This document shows, one piece after another, positions 1-7,697 of a stretch of DNA of 27,900 nucleotides (position 1 is its first letter; every line of letters starts with the position of its first letter). This DNA is from JAJTFW01 sp964534995. Lineage in GTDB: Bacteria > Bacteroidota > Bacteroidia > AKYH767-A > OLB10. The translations under genes and the position numbers were made by a program. Under the pieces are notes generated by a model. The model saw only the letters and a program-made list of their open reading frames with translations. It searched no databases and was not told where the DNA came from. The DNA lies in contig CAZHSC010000046.1 of assembly GCA_964534995.1 (NCBI GenBank), positions 1 through 27,900 on the forward strand, in the 5' to 3' direction.

Positions 1-18
1 AAATTAAAACATATTTAA

Positions 19-777
19 ATGGCACATGAAATAGATTATCAGATAATTGGCGATGATATACAGGTGGTGGAAGTTGAAATGGATCCGGGTGAAGGTGTAC
101 GGGCTGAAGCTGGAGCTATGCTTTATATGGAACAGGGTATTGAGATGCAAACCTCTACTGGTGGTGGGGTTTTAAAAGGGTTAAAAAGAATGATTACCGG
201 TGAAAGTTTCTTTATTACCTCATTTACAAATAATGGAAATAAAAAGAGCAAGATGGCATTTGCCGCTCCTTATCCGGGTAAAATTATCTCAATTAACCCG
301 GCTGAATATGGCGGAAAATTTATGTGCCAGAAAGATGGATTTTTATGTGCTGCACAAGGTATTGAGATCAACCTGGCATTTACCAAAAGGATCGGCGCAG
401 GTTTGTTTGGCGGCGAAGGATTTATATTACAGGAATTATCCGGAGATGGAAATACATTCATTCATGCCGGTGGTACCATTCTAAAAAAGCAATTGGCGGC
501 CGGCGAGCAATTAAGAGTTGATACAGGATGTCTGGTTGCTTTTGAACCAAGTGTCAATTATGATATTAAGTTTATTGGGGGATTTAAGAATTCACTTTTT
601 GGTGGCGAGGGTTTATTTTATGCTTTGCTCACCGGTCCTGGATTAGTATTTCTCCAAAGTGTTCCATTTTCAAGATTGGCTGACCGCATAGTTGCAGCTT
701 CGCGCGTGGGTGGTGGTCGTGAGGAATCCCGTGGCCTGGGTGGAATATTAGGAGGCTTTATCAGCGGCAATGACTAG
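19..777 (+). CDS. AIM24 / TIGR00266 family protein
   Basis: Complete 252-aa protein of the AIM24 (TIGR00266, formerly DUF124) family, a beta-rich fold found in bacteria and in the mitochondrial protein Aim24; the bacterial members have no settled biochemical role. The sequence shows the family's glycine-rich beta repeats: LFGGEGF near residue 128 and LFGGEGL near residue 192 are two copies of the same turn, and an acidic EVEMDPGEGVRAEAGAM stretch lies near the N-terminus. There is no signal peptide or membrane helix, so it is probably cytosolic or peripherally attached to the membrane. The ATG at 19 begins the conserved part directly. A hairpin terminator follows at 804-832 and the next gene faces it, so it is the last or only gene of its transcript. 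Family assignment is confident; function is unknown. Confidence 0.88.
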   Translation: MAHEIDYQIIGDDIQVVEVEMDPGEGVRAEAGAMLYMEQGIEMQTSTGGGVLKGLKRMITGESFFITSFTNNGNKKSKMAFAAPYPGKIISINPAEYGGKFMCQKDGFLCAAQGIEINLAFTKRIGAGLFGGEGFILQELSGDGNTFIHAGGTILKKQLAAGEQLRVDTGCLVAFEPSVNYDIKFIGGFKNSLFGGEGLFYALLTGPGLVFLQSVPFSRLADRIVAASRVGGGREESRGLGGILGGFISGND

Positions 778-803
778 TTAGCATAAACTCCGTATGAAAA
801 AGG

Positions 804-832
804 CAATCCAGCATGTATAGCCGGATTGTTTT
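804..832 (+). terminator. Rho-independent terminator after the AIM24 gene
   Basis: CAATCCAGC (804-812) pairs with GCCGGATTG (820-828) with one internal mismatch, leaving a 7-base loop followed by TTTT. It lies 27 bases after the stop of the AIM24-family gene, between convergent genes. Confidence 0.6.
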
Positions 833-856
833 AAAGTTATATGTACTTTCTTTTTA

Positions 857-1681
857 TTATTTAAAAGTTAGCTGTAATCCATCGTATGCTATTCTGATAA
901 AAGTGGGAAGTTCATTTTCTACTTCATCATGAAGACCCATCTGATGGCTCAGATGAATCAAATATCCACATTTCGGTTGAAGGCTATGCATCATATTAAT
1001 GGCTTCATTCAAAGTAAAATGTGAAACATGAGGTTCCCTGCGCAGTGCATTTAAAACGACAACCTCTGAACCTTTAATTTTTATGATTTCCTTATCTGGA
1101 ATAGTCTTTGCATCAGTGATATACGTGAAATTGCCAATACGAAAACCGTAAACATCCAGGAGGTAATGTTTGACCAGAATGGGAGTAAAAGAAATACTGC
1201 CAATACAAAATGGTTGCAGGTCAATGGTGTGTAAATTCAATTCGGGAACACCCGGATATTTAATTACATCAAAGGCATAATGAAATTCCCTTTTAATGGC
1301 TTGTTGTACCCGCTCACTGGCGTAAATATCAACAGGTTTATTACAGATATAATTAAAAGCTCTGATATCATCCATACCTGCAATATGGTCCTTGTGCTCG
1401 TGTGTAAATAACAGGCCATCTAATTTTTTTACTCCTGCTTTTAGTAATTGTTGCCTGAAATCTGGGCCCGAATCTATAACGACTGTAGTGTCTTCATTTT
1501 CAATTAGGAGTGATGTCCTTAATCTTTTATCCTTTTCGTTTTTACTGGTACAGACATTACATTCACAGGCAATAACAGGAACTCCTTGTGAAGTACCGGT
1601 ACCAAGGAATGTAATTTTTAACAAGTTGTCAGGATATTGAAGTTTCGGTGGGCGCAGTGTTTTCCGGAACTGTTGTATCAT
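857..1681 (-). CDS. PhnP-like MBL-fold metallohydrolase
   Basis: Metallo-beta-lactamase-fold hydrolase of the PhnP / RNase Z-like branch, a probable metal-dependent phosphodiesterase whose substrate cannot be told from sequence. Visible signatures are TFLGTGTSQGVPV with the cysteine pair CECNVC, the metal-binding motif THEHKDH, a later aspartate in YITDAKT, and H(L)SHQMG near the C-terminus. These match PhnP proteins, which carry cysteines in the same place, possibly as an extra zinc site. From the ATG at 1681 it is 274 aa and overlaps the upstream gene by 53 bases. The family normally begins almost at KITFLGTG, so a TTG at 1624, four bases after the upstream stop, giving 255 aa, is a serious alternative. 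It is co-directional with the 121-aa gene and probably co-transcribed with it. Confidence 0.88.
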   Translation of the reverse strand: MIQQFRKTLRPPKLQYPDNLLKITFLGTGTSQGVPVIACECNVCTSKNEKDKRLRTSLLIENEDTTVVIDSGPDFRQQLLKAGVKKLDGLLFTHEHKDHIAGMDDIRAFNYICNKPVDIYASERVQQAIKREFHYAFDVIKYPGVPELNLHTIDLQPFCIGSISFTPILVKHYLLDVYGFRIGNFTYITDAKTIPDKEIIKIKGSEVVVLNALRREPHVSHFTLNEAINMMHSLQPKCGYLIHLSHQMGLHDEVENELPTFIRIAYDGLQLTFK

Positions 1682-1994
1682 TCAACAAAACAGCCCCATC
1701 TTTATTTGATTCAAAATCAAACAGTTCTGCACTGGTTTTTTGTATTGGATTTTTTAATCCAATTTCCTTAAGGTCTTGTTGGATGGCATTATTTGCCTTA
1801 AGAGCACTGACAATTTCCAAAAGGGACTGTATCCGGCTTTCCAGAACAGAAAACTTATTGACTACTACAACTTTCTTGGCTTCCAGTATACAATAATTGG
1901 ATTTGAAGTTGCCTTTTTCATAGCGTACTTCATACCCTGATTCCTTCAGAAAATCTTCAAGTTTTTTTAAATATGCAGGAGTGAATTTTGCCAT
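1629..1994 (-). CDS. Conserved hypothetical protein, 121 aa
   Basis: Small soluble protein without signal peptide or membrane helix. The first 65-70 residues look structured, with a helix-turn-strand pattern (YLKKLEDFLKESGYEVRYEK, then CILEAKKVVVVNKF) followed by a helix (ESRIQSLLEIVSAL). The last 40 residues are low in hydrophobics and rich in Asn, Thr, Glu and Pro, so likely disordered. I recall similar short proteins next to PhnP-like hydrolases in other Bacteroidota, but no function. It lies upstream of, and possibly overlaps, the MBL-fold hydrolase gene, which suggests one transcript. A plausible promoter lies at 2009-2040. It could be a small regulatory or nucleic-acid-related protein, but nothing in the sequence decides that. 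Confidence 0.75.
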   Translation of the reverse strand: MAKFTPAYLKKLEDFLKESGYEVRYEKGNFKSNYCILEAKKVVVVNKFSVLESRIQSLLEIVSALKANNAIQQDLKEIGLKNPIQKTSAELFDFESNKDGAVLLNDTTVPENTAPTETSIS

Positions 1995-2008
1995 AATTCT
2001 GTAGGATT

Positions 2009-2040
2009 CAAAATTCGGGATTTTTCACATTTATAACAAA
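2009..2040 (-). promoter_or_regulatory. Candidate promoter for the 121-aa gene
   Basis: On the minus strand TTTG (2040-2037), a 20-base spacer and GAATTTTG (2016-2009) resemble the Bacteroidota promoter TTTG-N19/20-TAnnTTTG with one mismatch in the -7 box. It sits 15 bases upstream of the ATG at 1994, in the region divergent from pntAA. Confidence 0.45.
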
Positions 2041-2159
2041 AAAGAAATGTATTATATTATTAACAAGCCTTGATATTGCAAATTTTATCCCAACTTGAGC
2101 ATATTTTCTATTCCTTTGCCTCGCCAAAAGTACCATCAAAAAAATCTGAACCATAGCAT

Positions 2160-3269
2160 ATGTTGTTGGGTATTCCGACTGAAACCAAAGAACACGAATG
2201 TCGTGTTGCAATTACACCTGAAGTCTGCGGACAGTTAGTTAAATCCGGATTCCGCGTATCCGTCCAAAGCGGTGCAGGCCTTAAATCTTATTATGCTGAT
2301 GAGCAATACATAAATGCCGGCGCTACGCTGGCCAATGATGCCAGGTCGATTTATTCTGTCTCTGATGTAATTCTCAAGGTGAATGCGCCCGATTCCTCAG
2401 AAATTGCATGGATGAAGCAAGGAGCATGTCTCATTTCATTTATGTGGGCATCCACTAATCCTGATTTGGTAGGTGCTTGTTCCAAACAGGGAATCAGCGC
2501 ATTTTCTATGGATGCTATTCCCCGTATTTCAAGGGCACAAAAAATGGATGCTTTGAGTTCGCAGGCAAACCTTGCCGGGTATAAAAGTGTTTTACTGGGT
2601 GCGAATGCACTTGGTAAAATATTTCCGTTATTAATGACGGCGGCAGGTACCATTAAACCTTCAAGGGTGGTTATCTTCGGAGCAGGTGTAGCGGGATTGC
2701 AGGCAATTGCAACCGCCAAGCGCCTTGGGGCTATTGTGGAAGTAACGGATATACGTCCTGAAACAAAAGAGCAGGTAGAGTCACTGGGTGGGAAATTTAT
2801 TATGGTCAGTGGAGATGCATCTATCAAAATTGAAGGCGGTTATGTAAAAGGGGTCTCAGAAGATTTTCTCAAAAAGCAACAGGAACTGGTTTCCAGGCAC
2901 GTTGCTGAAGCGGACCTGGTCATTACTACCGCCCTGATTCCAGGTAAAAAGGCGCCGGTGCTGGTCACTGAAGAAATGGTGAAAAGTATGCGTCTCGGTT
3001 CTGTAATCGTGGATATGGCTGTGGAGCAAGGTGGTAATTGTGTGTTGAGTGAACTGAATAAAACGGTGGTCAAACATGGTGTAACCATCATTGGCGAAGC
3101 GAACCTTCCCTCCCTCCTCCCACTCAATGCAAGTGACCTGTATGCTAAAAACATACAAACGTTCCTTTTACATCTTGCAACAAAAGATGGATTTAAATGG
3201 GAGTTGGATGAAGAAATCACCAAAGGTTCATTAATAGTACATAATGGAATCAGCAGGCTTGTTCAATAA
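2160..3269 (+). CDS. pntAA: NAD(P) transhydrogenase subunit alpha 1
   Basis: Soluble NAD(H)-binding domain I of the proton-translocating transhydrogenase, which couples hydride transfer from NADH to NADP+ to proton entry and so supplies NADPH. At 369 aa it has the length of the separate alpha-1 subunit. The N-terminus LLGIPTETKEHECRVAITP is the alanine dehydrogenase/PNT N-domain; RAQKMDALSSQANLAGYKSV is the conserved mobile-loop/inter-domain region; GAGVAGLQA near residues 174-182 is the Rossmann glycine motif, followed by VTDIRPETKEQ, which binds the NAD ribose. It is first in a three-gene set, with pntAB 95 bases downstream and pntB after that. The ATG at 2160 starts the conserved sequence, and TTCCTTTG at 2111-2118 is a weak -7 box candidate. 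Function is secure from motifs and neighbours. Confidence 0.96.
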   Translation: MLLGIPTETKEHECRVAITPEVCGQLVKSGFRVSVQSGAGLKSYYADEQYINAGATLANDARSIYSVSDVILKVNAPDSSEIAWMKQGACLISFMWASTNPDLVGACSKQGISAFSMDAIPRISRAQKMDALSSQANLAGYKSVLLGANALGKIFPLLMTAAGTIKPSRVVIFGAGVAGLQAIATAKRLGAIVEVTDIRPETKEQVESLGGKFIMVSGDASIKIEGGYVKGVSEDFLKKQQELVSRHVAEADLVITTALIPGKKAPVLVTEEMVKSMRLGSVIVDMAVEQGGNCVLSELNKTVVKHGVTIIGEANLPSLLPLNASDLYAKNIQTFLLHLATKDGFKWELDEEITKGSLIVHNGISRLVQ

Positions 3270-3364
3270 TTTATCTCAATCTTTTATAATAATTTCCACG
3301 GTCAATAAAACTTCAAGATCCCGGTTCATTCATAACCTCGTACTGTTAAATTATAACTGAAAAC

Positions 3365-3670
3365 ATGGAAAATATATTAATGAGTATATCTGAGCATCGT
3401 GAAATGATATATTTCGTGGTACTCTCAATTTTTGTTGGTGTGGAAGTCATCGGAGGTGTTCCAACCGTTTTACATACCCCCCTCATGAGTGGGGCCAATG
3501 CCATTCACGGTGTTGTAATTGTTGGAGCCATTTATGTGATGTTAAATGTGGATCCATCCAATCTGCTGGCGCTTATACTTGGCTTTCTTGCAGTACTGCT
3601 CGGCACCCTCAATGTAGTGGGTGGTTTTGTGGTTACTGACAGAATGCTGGAAATGTTTAAGAAAAAGTAA
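3365..3670 (+). CDS. pntAB: NAD(P) transhydrogenase subunit alpha 2
   Basis: Small membrane subunit of the transhydrogenase (101 aa), part of the proton-conducting domain II. It shows three hydrophobic helices: about 14-32 (IYFVVLSIFVGVEVIGGVP), 45-62 (ANAIHGVVIVGAIYVML) and 68-92 (NLLALILGFLAVLLGTLNVVGGF), ending in the family's VTDRMLEMFKKK tail. The HTPLMSGANAIHG loop is highly characteristic. It lies between pntAA and pntB, as in organisms where the alpha subunit is split in two. A second in-frame ATG six codons in is possible, but the first gives a normal length. Confidence 0.95.
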   Translation: MENILMSISEHREMIYFVVLSIFVGVEVIGGVPTVLHTPLMSGANAIHGVVIVGAIYVMLNVDPSNLLALILGFLAVLLGTLNVVGGFVVTDRMLEMFKKK

Positions 3671-3699
3671 TTAGTAATAACAGTTAATTCATCGACAAT

Positions 3700-5112
3700 A
3701 TGAAGAGCTCCCTGCTCGAAATCTCTTACCTCATCGGATCGGTAACATTCATTTTAGGACTTAAAATGATGGGGAATCCAAAGTCAGCGCGTAAAGGTAA
3801 CCTGGTAGCTGCGGGAGGAATGATTTTGGCTATACTGGGTACCGTGTTTCTTTTTGAAAAGCGTGATCATAACGGTGTTGTTGACCACAGTTATATCATT
3901 CCCGGACTTGTTTATGGACTTATATTTGGCGCCATAACGCTCGGCACTATCGTAGGTTGGATTACTGCCAAACGGGTACAGATGACCAAAATGCCAGAAC
4001 TGGTTTCCATGTTTAATGGTATGGGTGGCGCCTGTGCAGCGTTAATTGGCCTTATGGAATACCAGCACTACCTGGGTAATACGGGAGCACTATCCGCCAT
4101 TATTGCCGGGATGGTAATTGGTTCGGTATCTTTCAGCGGTTCAATTATTGCCTATCTGAAACTGAACGGTTCCATGAAAAAACCGGTCAGATTACCCCAG
4201 TATAATATTTTGAATTCTGTGGTGATGATTTCTGTGCTTGCTTTTGGAGTTTGGGTAGTGTATGCTTCCCCGGATAATATGAGTATTTTATATGCATTAT
4301 TCTGCGCAGCCATCATCTACGGTGTTCTTTTTACAATCCCCATCGGAGGCGCGGATATGCCGGTGGTTATTTCGCTTTTAAACTCCTTTACAGGACTGGC
4401 TGCAGCTTTTGGAGGCTTTTTATACGACAATAAAATAATGCTCACAGGCGGTATCCTTGTCGGTTCTGCGGGTACCTTGCTTACCCTTGTTATGTGCAAA
4501 GCGATGAACAGGCCATTAAGCAATGTGATATTCGGAGCTTTCGGAGCTTCCGCTGCTGCCAGTGATCGTGAGGTAAAAGGCAACATTAAGGACATTAACG
4601 TTACTGATACGGCTGTTTTGATGAATTATTCAAAGAAGGTTGTAATTGTACCCGGATATGGTTTGGCTGTGGCACAGGCACAACATGTGATTCATGAACT
4701 GGAAATGATTCTGGAACAACGGGGAGTAATCGTTAAATATGCGATTCACCCTGTGGCGGGACGTATGCCGGGACATATGAATGTATTGCTGGCCGAGTCC
4801 AATGTATCGTACGATAAACTTGTGGAGATGGAGGATATTAATCCCGAGTTCAGTTCAACAGATGTAGTACTGGTAGTGGGCGCCAATGATGTGGTTAATC
4901 CAGCAGCCCATAATGATCCCTCTTCCCCGATTTATGGAATGCCCATTCTTGATGTTGAAAACGCATCTCATATAATTGTCAATAAGAGATCCATGAGCGC
5001 GGGTTATGCGGGAATAGAAAATGAATTATTTTACAACCCCAAAACCAGTATGCTTTTTGGTGATGCGAAGGATGTGCTTACTAAACTGGTTGCCGAGTTG
5101 AAGTCTTTGTAG
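3700..5112 (+). CDS. pntB: NAD(P) transhydrogenase subunit beta
   Basis: Beta subunit (470 aa) of the transhydrogenase. About the first 270 residues are a run of eight or nine hydrophobic helices forming the proton channel, with the conserved loop NGMGGACAALIG and the segment PIGGADMPVVISLLNS. The last 180 residues are the NADP(H)-binding domain III: PGYGLAVAQAQ near 317-327, HPVAGRMPGHMNVLLAE, VVGANDVVNPAA and GYAGIENELFY, all classic dIII motifs. With pntAA and pntAB it forms the complete inner-membrane enzyme, so NADPH supply can be tied to the proton gradient. It starts 29 bases after pntAB, consistent with a single operon. The full length fits the family and no key motif is missing. Confidence 0.96.
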   Translation: MKSSLLEISYLIGSVTFILGLKMMGNPKSARKGNLVAAGGMILAILGTVFLFEKRDHNGVVDHSYIIPGLVYGLIFGAITLGTIVGWITAKRVQMTKMPELVSMFNGMGGACAALIGLMEYQHYLGNTGALSAIIAGMVIGSVSFSGSIIAYLKLNGSMKKPVRLPQYNILNSVVMISVLAFGVWVVYASPDNMSILYALFCAAIIYGVLFTIPIGGADMPVVISLLNSFTGLAAAFGGFLYDNKIMLTGGILVGSAGTLLTLVMCKAMNRPLSNVIFGAFGASAAASDREVKGNIKDINVTDTAVLMNYSKKVVIVPGYGLAVAQAQHVIHELEMILEQRGVIVKYAIHPVAGRMPGHMNVLLAESNVSYDKLVEMEDINPEFSSTDVVLVVGANDVVNPAAHNDPSSPIYGMPILDVENASHIIVNKRSMSAGYAGIENELFYNPKTSMLFGDAKDVLTKLVAELKSL

Positions 5113-5121
5113 TCATTCTGT

Positions 5122-5145
5122 CAATCACTGTATCAGATTGTTTTT
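5122..5145 (+). terminator. Weak terminator candidate after pntB
   Basis: CAATC (5122-5126) and GATTG (5136-5140) form a 5-bp stem with a 9-base loop, followed by TTTTT. It is placed just after the pntB stop, but the stem is short. Confidence 0.35.
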
Positions 5146-5198
5146 ACTGAATTGTTTGGAAAATTGTAAGAATATGTGTCGTATTTTTTTCGAATTTC

Positions 5199-6232
5199 TT
5201 AAATTAATACTACCCATTTCTCTCCCGATTGTTTCTTCAAACAGCCAATTGATTGCTGGCAATTTTCAGGTATGTTATAATTTTTCATAAAAAGGATGAG
5301 TTCTTTAACACTTTTTTCGTCGACTGCAATCAGCAAACCGCCACTCGTTTGTGGATCGCAGCCAATGTGCAATTCTCTTGAACCGGTTTCAGTTATTAAA
5401 TGACCATAGCTGTTCCAGTTGCGGTAAGTGATGGCTGGAATCGTATATTGGTCCATATATTTATCAAGTCCGGATAATTCCGGAATGACTTTCATGTTAA
5501 TTTGGGCGGACAATCCGCTGCCACGGGCGATCTCAAGCAAATGCCCAAACAATCCGAAGCCTGTTACATCGGTAACGGCGTGTACTCCTGAAATTTCTCC
5601 AAGGTGTTCTCCCATTTTATTTAAAGTAGTCATGGAGTTTATCGCTGCTTGAACATCAATTGCTTCAGCCTTGGCCATCTTCTCAGCAGTGGTAATTATT
5701 CCAACCCCTAATGGTTTCGTCAGAAAAAGTAAATCTCCTTCCCTGGCAGTATTGTTTCTGAGTAAATGGTTTGTTTTAACAATCCCATTCACAGCAAGGC
5801 CAAAAATTGGTTCCGGGCTGTCAATGCTGTGTCCTCCAGCTAAAGGTATTCCGGCATCTGCGCATACAGAACGGGCTCCTGACACCACTTTTCCTGCCAA
5901 TTCAGGCGAAATTTTATCAACCGGCCAGCCTAAAATAGCGATGGCCAGATTGGGCTTACCTCCCATTGCATAAACATCTGAAATTGCATTAGTAGCTGCA
6001 ATTCTTCCAAACTCAAATGGATCATCNNNNNNNNNNTGGTACTGATCAATGCCATTCCATTACCAATATCTAGAACTGCAGCATCATCACGGCTATCGTT
6101 GCCTACAAGCAAACCCGGAAAGCTATTGTTATCTTCATTTCCCTTAAGGATTTCATCAAGAACAGCTGGCGCTATTTTACATCCGCAACCATAACCATGG
6201 CTATATGCTGTTAATTTTATTGTATCAGTCAT
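5199..6232 (-). CDS. selD: Selenide, water dikinase, interrupted by an assembly gap
   Basis: SelD makes selenophosphate from selenide and ATP, the selenium donor for selenocysteine and for 2-selenouridine in tRNA. The N-terminal part (65 residues) has SHGYGCGCK with Cys16, Cys18 and Lys19, equivalent to catalytic Cys17 and Lys20 of E. coli; the nucleotides give Cys, not Sec. It also has the metal-binding RDDAAVLD. After the gap, a different frame continues with DDPFEFGRIAATNAISDVYAMGGKP, then LAGGHSI, VTDVTGFGLFGHL and CDPQTSGGLL, all normal SelD motifs. The frame shifts only because the 10 N are a placeholder; about 23 bases encoding a TDFFMPIV-like segment are expected, giving about 348 aa, the usual SelD length. 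I treat it as an intact gene. It lies 42 bases downstream of mnmH in the same direction, with a strong hairpin between them. Confidence 0.93.
6027..6036. other. Assembly gap (10 N) inside selD
   Basis: Ten unknown bases. The flanking selD frames differ by one position, and comparison with the conserved SelD motif implies that about 23 bases are missing, so the run length is nominal and not measured. Confidence 0.97.
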
Positions 6233-6251
6233 TACTTGCGTTTGATAATAT

Positions 6252-6279
6252 TTTAAGACAATTGTTAAATTGTCTTAAA
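6252..6279. other. Strong hairpin between mnmH and selD
   Basis: TTTAAGACAATT (6252-6263) and AATTGTCTTAAA (6268-6279) are perfect 12-bp complements around a GTTA loop. The right arm includes the mnmH stop codon at 6275-6277. On the plus strand it is followed within four bases by a run of T (6284-6292), as in an intrinsic terminator; on the minus strand, the direction of the genes, it is followed by AT-rich sequence without a clean T-run. Possible roles are an mRNA processing or stabilising structure between the cistrons, or a block to antisense transcription. Confidence 0.7.
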
Positions 6280-7318
6280 TATTGTTTTTTTTAGTTTTCA
6301 ATGATATAATTTCTGAAATACCTTTTTCAGCGTCTTTCCAGCTAAATGCAACACTACGGATTTGTTGTTTTTCACGCTTTTCATTACTATGGTTATACGT
6401 TTTGTCATAATATGCCAAAATTATTTCCAGCCATTTTTCCAGCTGGTCTTTTTCAAGAAAATCCAATGCAGCCCGCATATGTTGCCCGCCAAGACGACGC
6501 TCAATTCGCCGGGTATTTTCACTCAATAACTCTTTTGGAAAGATACCATATTCTTTAAGGATTCTATCCATCCTTTCAAGATGGCTAACCTCTATTTCAA
6601 TAACACTGGCAAGACGCATCCTTTCAAATAGCAAACCTGGGATGATCAGTTTTCCGATTCCACGGCTTTCATTTTCCAACCACACGGTCTCTTCCTCTTT
6701 TATACCATGAATTTCCATGCCAAGCAGGTTTTCAAAATATTCCTGGCTTGGCTGAGCAGGCATTCCCAATAATCCAAACGCTGAACCTTTATGTGAGGCC
6801 AGTTGTTCAAGGTCGATGATTTGTTCACCGCGGTTACGCATCATTTTAAGAAGTTCGGTTTTACCGCTGCCTGTTTTTCCTCCAAGAATCAATATGTTCA
6901 ACGGCTTCTCCAATTGACGCAATACCCAATGACGAAAGGATTTATAGCCTCCATCGAGCAGAAAAACCTTTACACCAGCCATTTTTAGCAGCCAGGCCAT
7001 GATGTTGCTGCGCATCCCCCCCCTCCAGCAATATACCCCAACAGATTTATTTGTTTGCCTCTCTAATACAAATTTAATTTTACTGTGAAATTCAGGACCT
7101 ACTAATTCAAATCCCTTCAACACAGCAGCCTGCCTGCCTTCATCTTTATACACCTTACCGATAATGTGCCTTTGTTCATTGTTTAACAAGGGCAAAGAAA
7201 CCGCACCGGGTATGTGGGCTTTGTCAAATTCATTTTCACTTCTTACATCAATTATAAGGGATGATGGACGGGATGCCTGAATTAAAAAATCCTCAACAGT
7301 TAGTATCCTGACTTCCAT
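6275..7318 (-). CDS. mnmH: tRNA 2-selenouridine synthase
   Basis: MnmH (SelU/YbbB) converts 2-thiouridine at tRNA wobble position 34 to 2-selenouridine by way of a geranylated intermediate, using selenophosphate from SelD. The 347-aa protein has an N-terminal rhodanese domain (LIIDVRSENEFDKAHIPGA near 21-39, catalytic Cys97 in YCWRGGMRS) and a C-terminal P-loop domain with GGKTGSGKT at 146-154, followed by the family's DLEQLASHKGSAFG. Length and residue numbering match E. coli MnmH closely. It lies directly upstream of selD in one direction, so donor and user of selenium are co-encoded. The ATG at 7318 is fixed by a TAATTTTG -7 box only four bases upstream, which suggests a nearly leaderless mRNA. 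Confidence 0.95.
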   Translation of the reverse strand: MEVRILTVEDFLIQASRPSSLIIDVRSENEFDKAHIPGAVSLPLLNNEQRHIIGKVYKDEGRQAAVLKGFELVGPEFHSKIKFVLERQTNKSVGVYCWRGGMRSNIMAWLLKMAGVKVFLLDGGYKSFRHWVLRQLEKPLNILILGGKTGSGKTELLKMMRNRGEQIIDLEQLASHKGSAFGLLGMPAQPSQEYFENLLGMEIHGIKEEETVWLENESRGIGKLIIPGLLFERMRLASVIEIEVSHLERMDRILKEYGIFPKELLSENTRRIERRLGGQHMRAALDFLEKDQLEKWLEIILAYYDKTYNHSNEKREKQQIRSVAFSWKDAEKGISEIISLKTKKNNI

Positions 7319-7322
7319 CGTA

Positions 7323-7330
7323 CAAAATTA
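7323..7330 (-). promoter_or_regulatory. -7 promoter box of mnmH-selD
   Basis: TAATTTTG on the minus strand matches the Bacteroidota -7 consensus TAnnTTTG exactly and ends four bases before the mnmH ATG. I see no clear -33 TTTG. ATCGTAC occurs on both sides of the box (7317-7323 and 7335-7341), and the palindrome TCGTACGA lies at 7336-7343. Confidence 0.55.
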
Positions 7331-7640
7331 ACTAATCGTACGAACAGTGATTGCGTTTACCCGGGTGGATACGATTATCCGGAATATATATTTTGTACTT
7401 TCACATATCATCATTGTTGTATTGCATGCTGCTATCCCCGGGATGGGCAGTAATTAATAATGACTATGTAAATGTTGATGAACTCAGGTGTTGAAATGGC
7501 TGAACTTTGCCTGTTTTCAGTTTACTTGATGTCCGGGTAGTTTTTTTACTGATCTGATTCTGCCTTAATAAATGTATTTTTCTTTTCAATTGGTAAGTCA
7601 CCTGGAGCTATGTAAGTATGATTATAGGAGCCCGACTTAA
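7331..7640. other. Intergenic stretch without a recognisable gene
   Basis: Between the mnmH promoter and the yqgE terminator I see no convincing protein or RNA gene. The only open frames are very short (for example 22 codons from an ATG near 7426), and there is no tRNA-like cloverleaf. TACTTTCA near 7397 is one base off a plus-strand -7 box, so a small transcript cannot be excluded, but nothing supports one. Confidence 0.5.
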
Positions 7641-7672
7641 AATAAAAAAAGGAGAACTCCCCAGTCCTCCTT
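7641..7672 (-). terminator. Rho-independent terminator of yqgE
   Basis: Read on the minus strand, AAGGAGGACT, a GGGG loop and AGTTCTCCTT form a 10-bp stem with one G-T pair, followed by a T-rich run (TTTTTATT). It starts 26 bases after the yqgE stop codon. Confidence 0.85.
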
Positions 7673-7697
7673 AATCGTTAACCCAATTCAAATTGTA

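Noticed and set aside
2351..2827. 158-codon antisense frame opposite pntAA
   Set aside because: It lies wholly within a well-conserved gene, has no protein-like motif and is explained by the codon pattern of pntAA.
5930..6232. selD read as a frameshifted pseudogene
   Set aside because: The frame change coincides exactly with the N run and is accounted for by a wrong gap length; all motifs on both sides are intact.
7426..7494. 22-codon frame in the gene-free stretch between mnmH and yqgE
   Set aside because: Too short, no promoter or conserved features; composition looks non-coding.
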